32,294 bases of DNA from Flavivirga aquimarina. GTDB lineage: Bacteria; Bacteroidota; Bacteroidia; Flavobacteriales; Flavobacteriaceae. The stretch spans positions 1-32,294 of the forward strand of contig NZ_JAUOEK010000154.1 in NCBI RefSeq assembly GCF_030540835.1, given 5' to 3'. Positions 23,053 to 30,890 of this stretch are shown in pieces; the stretch's first letter is position 1, and each line of letters begins with the position of its first letter. Made by a program: the position numbers and the translations under genes. A model generated the notes under the pieces. It was given only the letters and a program-made list of their open reading frames with translations. It was not told the DNA's origin and searched no databases.

Positions 23053-23618
23053 GGAGAAATAGAAGAAGGAGAAGTCGGAAATGAAATTGAATGGTTAAAT
23101 AAGTGCAAAATTGAAAATGTTTCTGACGATAAAAATAAATGGTGGAAATTTTGGTGATACGAAAGGATATAAAAGATGATAACGAACTTTACTTGTATTT
23201 TAATGATAAATTGGTTTACAAAAGATGGTTGAATTATGGATATTCCAAAGTCTTCGACAAAATGGCTTATGGAAAAGATACTTTCGTTAGTATTATTGAA
23301 GATGAAAATGGAAAAATTTGACATAAAAGAAAGATTTTCATAAATGGAGAATTTTGTGAAACCAAAGAAGACTTTTGGAATAAATATGTTTCGGAAATTG
23401 ACTCTCAATCTGCAAAATATTTCGAAAAAAATCTTGACACCTTCAATGACGCAATAACAGCAGAAGGACCTGGTTTTCCTGGAAACTGCATAATTGAAAT
23501 CATCGGAACCGAAAAACTTGAAAAGGTATTTGGAAAAGAGGGTTTTGGTTTTATTATTAAACTTTTGAGAGATGCAAAATTTGTAGATCTGATAATTGAA
23601 AAAGAAAATATAGAATAA
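23053..23618 (+). pseudogene. barstar-like (RNase inhibitor family) gene, broken
   Basis: Three pieces read as one protein. Residues GEIEEGEVGNEIEWLNK end at a TGA (23155). A shifted frame from about 23139 continues (RKDIKDDNELYLYFNDKL, FDKMAYGKDTFVSIIED) to an in-frame TGA at 23319-23321. The same frame then goes on to TAA at 23616-23618. The last 99 codons look like a barstar domain: IFINGEFCETKEDFWNKYV, then KYFEKNLDTFNDAI, where barstars have YFGRNLDAL.D.L, then CIIEIIG. Barstar-type proteins inhibit secreted RNase toxins. No barnase-like gene is nearby. The N-terminal extension is not part of the barstar domain. Confidence 0.65.
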
Positions 23619-23623
23619 AAACT

Positions 23624-23656
23624 ACCTACAACATTGGCAGTAATTAGAACAACAAT
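23624..23656 (+). repeat. attC-like left arm, fragment
   Basis: CCTACAACATTGG (23625-23637) follows the barstar pseudogene stop by a few bases, as left cores do elsewhere. CAACATTGG is shared with 13952-13960. No right arm or hairpin is present before the next gene. Confidence 0.4.
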
Positions 23657-23678
23657 CTTTCTAAGAAAAATAATTAAA

Positions 23679-23936
23679 ATGGACAACCTAAATAAAATAG
23701 TCGCTATATTATTCTTTTTTCAATTTGCTTTTCCTAATAATACAAACGCACAAAAAGCAATAATCCAAGGTCATATTGAAGGGATAGAAACTGAAACCAT
23801 TTTCATTAAAAGAGATATTACCACTTCGAAGACTCGCGAACCCGAGGATTCTATAATGGCATATAACGGTAAGTTTAAATACGAATTTAATTGTCCTCAA
23901 CCTGTCTCAATCTGTTCTTTTAATGTTATATTCTAA
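23679..23936 (+). pseudogene. N-terminal fragment of a DUF4369/TlpA-like exported protein
   Basis: From ATG 23679 about 85 residues are left. They comprise a signal peptide ending at TNAQK (IVAILFFFQFAFPNNTNAQ) and the DUF4369 opening KAIIQGHIEGIETETIFI, similar in plan to the protein at 21856. The frame ends soon after PQPVSICSFNVIF, where homologues continue for hundreds of residues. The 3' side was replaced by the block carrying the HxlR/monooxygenase genes. Confidence 0.65.
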
Positions 23937-24023
23937 AAAAACGCATCCTACTTTCCAGTGTCGCCTTGGCTGTGGGGTATATAAACATCATCTCGTCCAA
24001 CCATTTTCTATTGGCAGTAAGCG
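23928..24023 (-). pseudogene. short unidentified gene fragment
   Basis: The minus strand reads ALTANRKWLDEMMFIYPTAK followed by ATLESRMRFF, clean protein-like sequence with no start. It ends exactly where the truncated DUF4369 gene ends, which marks a recombination junction near 23930. I do not recognise the source. Confidence 0.35.
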
Positions 24024-24041
24024 CTGAAAAAAATAAATTTA

Positions 24042-24452
24042 TCAATTTTTTAAAAAAGTGTACATGCTTTTAACAAACTCTTCTTTATTTGATTTGAATT
24101 TATTGACAAATGGTTTTGCTTCATCTTTTAAATGATCGTTTAAATTGTTATCACTCCATTGTGCAATTTCTATGAGTATTGGCAACAATTCTGTTCCTTT
24201 TTGAGTAAGACTGTAAATATTTGTTTTTTTATTTCCTTCTTGTTTTCCTTTAGAAATGATACCTAACTTACTCAGTTTAGTCAACCTATTTGAAAGAATA
24301 TCTGTTGATATCTTCTCACTTGATTTATTAAACTCTGTGTATGTTTTCTTTCCCAAAAACATCATATCTCTAATAATTAATAAAGACCATTTATCTCCTA
24401 TTACATCTAATGCTGAACTAATTGGACAAGTTGACCTAAATTTTTGACTCAT
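24042..24452 (-). CDS. HxlR-family transcriptional regulator
   Basis: The protein has 136 residues. The N-terminus carries the family signature with a conserved Cys at residue 9 (CPISSALDVIGDKWSLLIIR). The winged helix-turn-helix follows (YTEFNKSSEKISTDILSNRL, LGIISKG, YSLTQKG). HxlR proteins are dimers that often sense electrophiles or oxidants through this Cys and control a divergent detoxification gene. Here the divergent neighbour is an FAD monooxygenase 88 bases away, with palindromic operators between. It most likely represses both genes. The pair looks chromosomal rather than cassette-borne: opposite strands, its own promoter region and no attC. Confidence 0.92.
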   Translation of the reverse strand: MSQKFRSTCPISSALDVIGDKWSLLIIRDMMFLGKKTYTEFNKSSEKISTDILSNRLTKLSKLGIISKGKQEGNKKTNIYSLTQKGTELLPILIEIAQWSDNNLNDHLKDEAKPFVNKFKSNKEEFVKSMYTFLKN

Positions 24453-24466
24453 ACATTTTAATTATT

Positions 24467-24516
24467 ACTTGGAAAAACCAAGTTATATATTATTTTTACT
24501 TGGAAAACAAAAGTAA
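24467..24516. promoter_or_regulatory. divergent operator region for the HxlR regulator
   Basis: A perfect inverted repeat ACTTGG-AAAAA-CCAAGT lies at 24467-24483. A second site TTACTTGGAAAAC..AAGTAA at 24496-24516 repeats the same half-site (ACTTGGAAAA) 31 bases away, about three helix turns. It sits between the two divergent start codons, where an HxlR dimer would block both promoters. Confidence 0.75.
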
Positions 24517-24539
24517 TAATAAAATTGAATAATTTAAAA

Positions 24540-25715
24540 ATGATAGATAAAGATTCTAAAATAGCAATTTTAGGTGCTGGAATTGGAGGATTAACTACAG
24601 CTATAGCATTACACCAAAAAGGATTTAGAAATATAAGCATATATGAACGTAGAAATAAAACAACTACTATTGGGGCGGGTTTGGTTTTATGGTCAAATGC
24701 TACAAAAATTCTTAACAAACTTGAATTATTATCCGCTATTGAAAAAGTAGGTGGAAAATTGCTACAAATGCAACGTTGGACAAAAAACAACGACTTTTTA
24801 GGCGCTATTCAGGTAAATCAGATTAATAAGCACATTGGTTTAAAAAGCTACTCTGTAAGTAGAATAGATTTACAGAGTATATTATTAAACAAAATAAATG
24901 AATTGAATATTTCTATTCATTATAATCATAATGCATTAAAAATTTCATGTCATAACAACATTACTTCTATAAAATTTGAAAAGAATATTTCCTTAGATGC
25001 AGAAATAATAATTGGAAGTGATGGAAGAATGAACTCCATTGCTAGACAATACGTTAATGAGAACAGTACTCCTGTTTATCAAAGCTTTGTTAATTGGATT
25101 GGAATAGTAGAAAGTAAGGAAATTATTTTTTCAGAAAATAACGCCATGGACTTTTGGGGTGTTGGTGAACGGTTTGGGATTGTACCAATTAATAAGAACA
25201 AAGGCTATTGGGCTGGAGGAAAATCTTTACCTGTAAATTCTCCACTTAAAAATAAAAACCACAAAACCGAACTTCTAAAACTATTTGGTTCTTGGTCTCC
25301 AAAAATCAACGAAATAATAAAATTAACAAAAGAAGACAACATCAAATATATTGAAGTGTTTGACCACAACCCTACCTCTAAATGGTCTAAACATAATGTG
25401 TGTCTACTAGGCGATTCCGCACACGCATCATTGCCTACTTCAGGGCAAGGTGCTTGTCAGGCAATAGAAGATGCTTGGCACTTTGCTTCTATTTTAGAAA
25501 AATCAAAAAGTATAGAAAAAGCTTTTAACGAATTTCAAGAGAATAGATTTCAAAAGACAACTGCAATCACAATGTCTGGAAGGGAATTAGCAAAATCGCT
25601 ATTTAACGAAGATGTATTGTATTGTGAACAAAGAAACGAAATAGCAAAAAATACAGATTATAACATTGCCAGTCAAAAAATAGCAGAATTTTGGGCTAAA
25701 AACTTACCCAAATAA
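24540..25715 (+). CDS. FAD-dependent monooxygenase (PHBH/TetX-like superfamily)
   Basis: The protein has 391 residues from ATG 24540; the TTG at 24525 is in frame but less likely. The N-terminal Rossmann motif GAGIGGLTTAIAL (about residues 12-24) is followed by the acidic YERR. DAEIIIGSDGRMNS is the middle DG motif, and CLLGDSAHASLPTSGQGACQ is the GD motif binding the FAD ribityl chain (about 290-309). This order is that of group A flavoprotein hydroxylases, which use NAD(P)H and O2 to hydroxylate aromatic or polyketide-like compounds; TetX, which inactivates tetracycline, is a relative. The substrate cannot be read from the sequence. It is controlled by the divergent HxlR gene. Confidence 0.9.
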   Translation: MIDKDSKIAILGAGIGGLTTAIALHQKGFRNISIYERRNKTTTIGAGLVLWSNATKILNKLELLSAIEKVGGKLLQMQRWTKNNDFLGAIQVNQINKHIGLKSYSVSRIDLQSILLNKINELNISIHYNHNALKISCHNNITSIKFEKNISLDAEIIIGSDGRMNSIARQYVNENSTPVYQSFVNWIGIVESKEIIFSENNAMDFWGVGERFGIVPINKNKGYWAGGKSLPVNSPLKNKNHKTELLKLFGSWSPKINEIIKLTKEDNIKYIEVFDHNPTSKWSKHNVCLLGDSAHASLPTSGQGACQAIEDAWHFASILEKSKSIEKAFNEFQENRFQKTTAITMSGRELAKSLFNEDVLYCEQRNEIAKNTDYNIASQKIAEFWAKNLPK

Positions 25716-25799
25716 ACAAAAATGATAAAATCAAAAAATATGTAAATGTACAGTCTTTAATGCGCCGGTAAATTTGCGCCCTATTAAATATGTAAATAA

Positions 25800-26230
25800 A
25801 TGAAGTATTTTAAACTAAGGCAAGTAAGTTGTATATTTTTTGCGGTTGCTTCATTTTCGTTTTTGAAAGCACAAGAATTAGACCCCCAAAAGGCACTTTC
25901 ATTAGCAAGAGTAAAAAAGGATGGTAAAATACATATCATTCAGGTGTACAAAATCGAAGATTCCTTCATTGAAGGAACTAATTTGAGTGAGAGTTTCAAT
26001 TTTTACCCAAATAACATTTTTGATTTAATTGAAAAATTGGGTTATGATGAAATTTTAATGAAAATTTCAAGCGGTTCTAATGTAAAAATTAGTTCAGGTG
26101 ATGTTTTACTACCAGTTGATGCAATTACAAACACAATTGCAGTCGCCACAAATTATCCCGAGCATAAAAAGAAAAATGTTTAGATTGACCCTGTTTTGTT
26201 TCCAAAAGTTGCTGAAACACGCAACCAAAT
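25800..26230 (+). pseudogene. fumarylacetoacetase-like protein, N-terminal fragment fused to attC
   Basis: ATG 25800 starts a signal-peptide-like N-terminus (CIFFAVASFSFLKAQ). The next part ends SGDVLLPVDAITNTIAVATN plus YPEH, close to the N-terminal part of fumarylacetoacetate hydrolase family proteins (..G.NY..H...). A TAG stop at 26181-26183 interrupts it. The frame continues with IDPVLFPK, the next conserved FAH motif, and then runs straight into an attC right-arm piece, GTTGCTGAAACACGCAACCA (26208-26227). The remaining two thirds with the metal site are gone. The family assignment rests on short motifs. Confidence 0.45.
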
Positions 26231-26263
26231 GGAAATATTAACATCTAACCTAAAAAGAAGATA

Positions 26264-26443
26264 ATGAAAAAATTGATTTACATATTTATTCTGACTTTAG
26301 GAATTATTTCTTGCAGTTCTAACGATGAAACTCAAAATGATAATACTAAAATACTTGGAAAATAGAATTGGGTTTCAAGTTGTGGAGGTTTTACAGGAGA
26401 CTGTTGGTACCCGGGTGAAGACAATTACGAATCTATAGATTAG
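26264..26443 (+). pseudogene. small lipoprotein, nonsense mutation and 3' truncation
   Basis: ATG 26264 opens a good lipoprotein signal (IYIFILTLGIISCSSND). The frame is stopped by TAG at 26363-26365, then continues NWVSSCGGFTGDCWYPGED in the same frame to a stop at 26441. In lipocalin-like lipoproteins the equivalent motif is LGKWNWVSS, so the TAG most simply derives from TGG (Trp). The end is missing. Confidence 0.65.
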
Positions 26444-26450
26444 TAAATTT

Positions 26451-26485
26451 GAGCCCGTAACTCACGGTTATAAACCGTTATGCGC
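26451..26485 (+). repeat. attC-like right arm
   Basis: CCCGTAACTCACGGTTATAA leads to the core GTTATGCGC (26477-26485). A similar CCCATAACTAACGGTTATAC occurs in the junction at 21013-21164. CGGTT-ATAA-ACCG is a small hairpin beside the core. Confidence 0.55.
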
Positions 26486-26622
26486 AATCCTCATAGACTC
26501 CAAAAGAGTCTTTAGTACTATGGCTAACGAAGATGAGAAAAATGAGATAAAAAACAACTAATTTTAAATTATTGATTTTGAACATAATAATTTTACGTTA
26601 GTCAGAATTTAACCCAACCATT
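26477..26622 (+). repeat. ORF-less mini-cassette, copy 3
   Basis: The body is identical to copy 2 through ACCCAACCATT, but the opening core is GTTATGCGC. That opening matches the far end of this unit (GCGCATAAC, 27326), not the inner TGGCTAAC. The mini-unit is therefore nested inside a larger cassette. Confidence 0.75.
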
Positions 26623-26668
26623 GTATGATAGTTTACATCTAAGACACAATAATATTAAAAATAGAACA

Positions 26669-27316
26669 ATGAGAAAACTAAAATTATTTTACGGATTTAT
26701 CTTTTTCAGTATGATTTTTATTGGCTGTACAAAAGATGACGGAGATAAAGAAAAAATAGTTGAAATGACAATTTATCCAGAAACTGGATATGGAGCAAGT
26801 GTTATGAGTGATATCTGGACTCAACCATTGATTTTTTCCGACAATGATGAGAATCAAGAAAAAATGCTAGTTGACATAATAACAGAAGGGTTTGATTTTG
26901 ATTATGAAAGAGGTTATGAATTTAAATTCAGAGTAAAGAAAATATGGATGCAAGAACCTCCTCAAGATGTATCTTCAATTAAATATGAATTTATAGAACT
27001 TCTCTCAAAGGAGAAAGTAATTACAAATGATAGTGAAGAAAATCTAAACCAGTTTGTAGCATCAGAGACCGTTAAATTTACCCCTAAATATCCGTCTGAA
27101 TACGAGGATGAAGATAATATGGCTACAAAAATTTATGACGCATTAAAAGTTAAAAATACAGATTCTGATAATTGGATGATTCTAACCGAAATAGAAGGAT
27201 TTAATTATGAAAATGGTTATGAGTATGAACTTAGAGTGAAGAAAGTAACACAAGCTGAACCTTACTCTGTAAAATATGTGCTTATTGAAATTATTTCGAA
27301 GGAAAAGAAAAATTAA
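26669..27316 (+). CDS. lipoprotein with two DUF4377-like repeats
   Basis: The product has 215 residues from ATG 26669; the open frame upstream from 26621 lacks signal character. The lipoprotein signal FYGFIFFSMIFIGC is followed by an acidic linker. Two similar modules follow: TEGFDFDYERGYEFKFRVKK with YEFIELLSKE, and TEIEGFNYENGYEYELRVKK with YVLIEIISKE. The (E)GF.YE.GYEY.L.V pattern is that of DUF4377, a small domain in Bacteroidota and proteobacterial lipoproteins linked to heat-shock-like HslJ proteins. The cassette ends match perfectly over nine bases (GTTATGCGC, GCGCATAAC). The function is unknown. Confidence 0.8.
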   Translation: MRKLKLFYGFIFFSMIFIGCTKDDGDKEKIVEMTIYPETGYGASVMSDIWTQPLIFSDNDENQEKMLVDIITEGFDFDYERGYEFKFRVKKIWMQEPPQDVSSIKYEFIELLSKEKVITNDSEENLNQFVASETVKFTPKYPSEYEDEDNMATKIYDALKVKNTDSDNWMILTEIEGFNYENGYEYELRVKKVTQAEPYSVKYVLIEIISKEKKN

Positions 27317-27325
27317 TAAATAAAA

Positions 27326-27461
27326 GCGCATAACATTTTGTACAAGTAATGGCAGGCGATGTTGTAAATATCAAGGTTTGTAGCCCGATCAAACTGCATA
27401 GCGATTTGACAGGAAAGAGACCTGCAATCTGCCACTACTCATACAATTTACAGTTAAAGGG
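27326..27461 (+). repeat. attC-like cassette junction
   Basis: The left core is GCGCATAAC (27326-27334). The arm TTTGTACAAGTAATGGCAG pairs with CTGCCACTACTCATACAA on the right. The inner part differs from the GGAAAATCC type. The right core GTTAAAGGG is at 27453-27461. Confidence 0.8.
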
Positions 27462-27469
27462 AAAAACCT

Positions 27470-28243
27470 ATGGAAATAAAACCACTTGAACAGGGACAGA
27501 GTCGTAATGAAATAATTTGTGATAGTTATCTCATTAGTCAATTCTCAAAAATTGAAGAAATAATTGAAATCTATCTAAGACTTTCTGAAGAAAACAAAGG
27601 ACATTCTGTATTAATTACTCTCGATGATTTGAGTCAAGCGGAATACACCTGCGCACATTCGACAATGAATAATAACTTAGATGAAACTGATGGTTATGAC
27701 TTATCAACAGTTGACTCATTCGCTTTTGAAAATGGAGAACATCTTGGTTATTTATCAACACCTTCCGAATTTTTTATTCGTAAAAAGAACTTTGACAAAG
27801 GTGTAATTGGAGTTGAGTTCGATTCGATTTTCCAAAAAGACATAAGTGTAGATGAGGATGAACTTGGTAGATTGATAGATGTTAATCAAAACCCAAATAA
27901 TTGGATTGATGAATACATTATTGCAAAAATAGTTCCTGTTGAAAAACCCTATGAAGCTATTTGCGCTTTTCCAAATGGTTATTTTAGTTGTGACTTAAAT
28001 CCTTTTGAAAACTACGTTTTGGCTAAAAGACTTTATGAAAACTATAAGTATAAACTTTTTGGAATTGGGGCTTCTCTCATCGGTTTTATTAGAGATGAAA
28101 AATTACAAGAAAATGAATATAAAAAACTACTAAAGGATTTGTCAAAAATATACAGTCAAACAGAAAGTAACATTGAAAAATTCGTTAATAGGAATAAAAA
28201 ATATAATCTACTTTTTCTAAAATATACTGAACAGTTAGAATAA
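27470..28243 (+). CDS. hypothetical cytoplasmic protein
   Basis: The protein has 257 residues with no signal peptide or membrane helix. It is acidic, with an N-terminal helical start (SQFSKIEEIIEIYLRL) and a strand-rich middle (EKPYEAICAFPNGYFSCDLN). The C-terminal third is helical and Lys-rich, with coiled-coil character (KLLKDLSKIYSQTESNIEKF). The middle vaguely recalls DUF4253-type proteins, but I would not assign it. The ATG lies 17 bases after the core GTTAAAGGG. It is the last gene of the cassette array. Confidence 0.75.
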   Translation: MEIKPLEQGQSRNEIICDSYLISQFSKIEEIIEIYLRLSEENKGHSVLITLDDLSQAEYTCAHSTMNNNLDETDGYDLSTVDSFAFENGEHLGYLSTPSEFFIRKKNFDKGVIGVEFDSIFQKDISVDEDELGRLIDVNQNPNNWIDEYIIAKIVPVEKPYEAICAFPNGYFSCDLNPFENYVLAKRLYENYKYKLFGIGASLIGFIRDEKLQENEYKKLLKDLSKIYSQTESNIEKFVNRNKKYNLLFLKYTEQLE

Positions 28244-28244
28244 C

Positions 28245-28306
28245 GGCATACAACGATGCTATAATGCATACCCTGTGGGATACGCACCATACACTAACCG
28301 TTGTGC
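28245..28306 (+). repeat. attC-like junction, short form, end of array
   Basis: Within 60 bases CATACAACGATGC..., a hairpin GCATACCC-TGTG-GGATACGC and CACTAACCGTTGTGC form a near-complete imperfect palindrome. The right core GTTGTGC (28300) is followed by 280 bases without a clear gene, so this is taken as the array edge. Confidence 0.75.
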
Positions 28307-28590
28307 ACACTCACTCGAACCCAAAAAATAATCTGACTGACCTCGGGCACGGTAAAATCGTATTTAACAAGCATTGCTCAATCGTTTTGTAAAACTGACT
28401 TTCAGTACAGATAAAATAAAGCTTTTCATTTTCATAAATGGAGAGAGCGGGATATTTAATCTCGCTCCCCCTGGAAGCTTTTTACCTGTTTATTAAAATA
28501 ATCCGGCTTCTCTCGGATAAATAACGCTACACTTGCAGTAGTGGTTTCTCGGTTAGGTTAAGAAAATGCCTTGGTAAAACCTGCTTAGAT
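28307..28590. other. gene-free stretch at array edge
   Basis: No complete gene is seen. The start reads as a short open frame (LTDLGHGKIVFNKHC) to a TAA at about 28400, perhaps a cassette remnant. A weak hairpin, GAGCGGGA..TCTCGCTC, lies at about 28445-28467. It could serve convergent transcription but has no T run. Confidence 0.35.
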
Positions 28591-29919
28591 TTACTTATTC
28601 TCTTTTATACTTATGTCCATTCCTCCACCTCCATATAACCCTTGTAGTGAGGTTACTTTTTTGCCTTCGTATAAAAAACGTATTCGAAACCCCTTTAGAC
28701 CTTTTAGCATAAATTCATGATCACTATAGGGGTATAACTCATATTTAGTTTCATTATCTGCTTGATAGAATAATGTACCGTCTTTAATGGTAATTTTACG
28801 TGCCCCATAACTTCCAACAAAAGATTTTAACGTTTTTGAATCTAAGTTTATCGGATTGGTTTTTACTTTCAATTTGGCGATTGCCCATTCGTAGAACGCT
28901 TTTGAGCCTGCCTCCTTATTATTGTTCATAAGTGTTTCCAATGCTTTGAGATATGCATCATTGAACGCATCTTTAGCCGGAGTTTCAATATGTGGGCTCA
29001 CGCCCGTTCCTTCCCAATTTGTGTTTGTAATAGGGTTGATGGCTCTACCGGTAGGAATCCAAATCATGTAGCGGTTTGTTGCTATAAACTCTCTTCCTGG
29101 ATGTGCGCCACCACCGGTAGTTTCTCCAATTAACGTGGCGCGTTTCAGGTTTTTTAAATTATAGCAGAATTCTTCGCCGGCCGAAAATGTATGGGAACTG
29201 GTTAATATATATACAGGAGTATCAGGGCTTCTTGTGCCAGAAACATGTGGTAAGGTCCAGGTTTGAGAATTTGAATCGGTTGGACGCCAATAAAAGTTGT
29301 TTAAATGCACTGGTTTGCTTCCATATAGGTAACTGGTTATGAGTTGAATCATAGTTGGGTGTCCTCCATAGTTAGACCGTAGGTCAATAATAATAGCATC
29401 GGAATTACTTAAAAAGTTCATCGCCGAAACAGCCGTTTTCCCTGCGTGTTCAACATTATAAAAACTTCTAAGATCCAAATAACCAACATTGCCATCCAGA
29501 ATTTTCACTTCTTTAAAGCCGAAATTATTTCGCTTCATGTTACTAATTTGCCAATTCAAATGAGCCGAGCTATCTTTAGCCGTGGCATTCAACTGTTTTG
29601 TTATATGTTCTGGGCCAAATGATAACCAAATATGCTTGTCTTTACTAATAGCTCGTAAATCTGCTGTTAAAGTGTTTGCAAATTGGTCAGGATCGAGAAT
29701 GGATTTATAATCGCCTTTCTGAAGTTTAGATTTAATGCTTGAAGCCATTTTTTCGGCAACGTCCGGAAAAATATAGTTTGCGGTTAGTTTACTGCTTATA
29801 GAATCTACTACGATTTGTTGTTCTTGTAAGGTCAGTTGGGGTGCTTTTACTTGCGCATTTATTTGAGTTGAAATTAATACTATAAATGCAATGCGGATGA
29901 GGGGGAACGTGATTTTCAT
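28591..29919 (-). CDS. S41 family peptidase, exported
   Basis: The protein has 442 residues. The signal peptide ends around NAQV (residue 24). An N-terminal helical domain (about 30-125) is followed by the S41 core: GYLDLRSF, AIIIDLRSNYGGHP, and the nucleophile region ILTSSHTFSAGEEF with Ser in the SAG motif. GETTGGGAHPG comes next, then a C-terminal beta extension. It differs from the cassette-borne S41 gene at 6517 (no similarity outside catalytic motifs). It is the second gene of a minus-strand operon, starting 4 bases after the MarR stop, so the regulator probably controls it. Substrate unknown; it acts in the periplasm or at the surface. Confidence 0.9.
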   Translation of the reverse strand: MKITFPLIRIAFIVLISTQINAQVKAPQLTLQEQQIVVDSISSKLTANYIFPDVAEKMASSIKSKLQKGDYKSILDPDQFANTLTADLRAISKDKHIWLSFGPEHITKQLNATAKDSSAHLNWQISNMKRNNFGFKEVKILDGNVGYLDLRSFYNVEHAGKTAVSAMNFLSNSDAIIIDLRSNYGGHPTMIQLITSYLYGSKPVHLNNFYWRPTDSNSQTWTLPHVSGTRSPDTPVYILTSSHTFSAGEEFCYNLKNLKRATLIGETTGGGAHPGREFIATNRYMIWIPTGRAINPITNTNWEGTGVSPHIETPAKDAFNDAYLKALETLMNNNKEAGSKAFYEWAIAKLKVKTNPINLDSKTLKSFVGSYGARKITIKDGTLFYQADNETKYELYPYSDHEFMLKGLKGFRIRFLYEGKKVTSLQGLYGGGGMDISIKENK

Positions 29920-29923
29920 GGGG

Positions 29924-30364
29924 TCATGTTTTTAGACAATTGTTTTTAATTTTGTTTAAAATGGATTCTAGTTGTTTCAGTTCGTCTTTTGTGATTCCTT
30001 GAAGTGATGAGCTTCTATTATGATGAATTATAGGTGGTAATTTTTCTAATACTTCTTTTCCCTTGGCTGTGATTTCAATTTTAAACCGTCTTCGGTCTTC
30101 ATTATTCATGGATCGTTTCAGAAAGTTTTTCTGAACCATTGTGTTAATCATTCGGGTCATTGAGCCAGTATCCCTAAACACCAGTTCGGCTATTTCCTTT
30201 TGTGTCATTTCGGGATGTTCATTTAAGAAAATAAGAACCATGCCCTGATCGATGGTTACGTCTTTTACTTTTGCTGAAATGTTTTTCAGTGCAAATCTTC
30301 GATACTCCTTAATAGTACTTTCAATGACATGAAATATAGTTTTCGAAGGAAGGGGTATAGTCAT
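29924..30364 (-). CDS. MarR-family transcriptional regulator
   Basis: The protein has 146 residues of typical MarR length. The dimer helices flank a winged HTH at about residues 50-105: MTQKEIAELVFRDTGSMTRM as the HTH, then NTMVQKNFLKRSMNNEDRRR with the wing Asp-Arg-Arg. MarR proteins usually repress their own operon and release DNA on binding a small phenolic or lipophilic ligand. The S41 peptidase is the co-transcribed target here. The region directly upstream of the start codon is nine TTTA repeats (TAAA on the coding strand), so the leader length is prone to slippage. Confidence 0.92.
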   Translation of the reverse strand: MTIPLPSKTIFHVIESTIKEYRRFALKNISAKVKDVTIDQGMVLIFLNEHPEMTQKEIAELVFRDTGSMTRMINTMVQKNFLKRSMNNEDRRRFKIEITAKGKEVLEKLPPIIHHNRSSSLQGITKDELKQLESILNKIKNNCLKT

Positions 30365-30366
30365 AT

Positions 30367-30890
<524 letters not shown>

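Noticed and set aside
24540-25715. Tetracycline destructase tetX
   Set aside because: Only superfamily motifs are visible; substrate-site residues cannot be judged without alignment.
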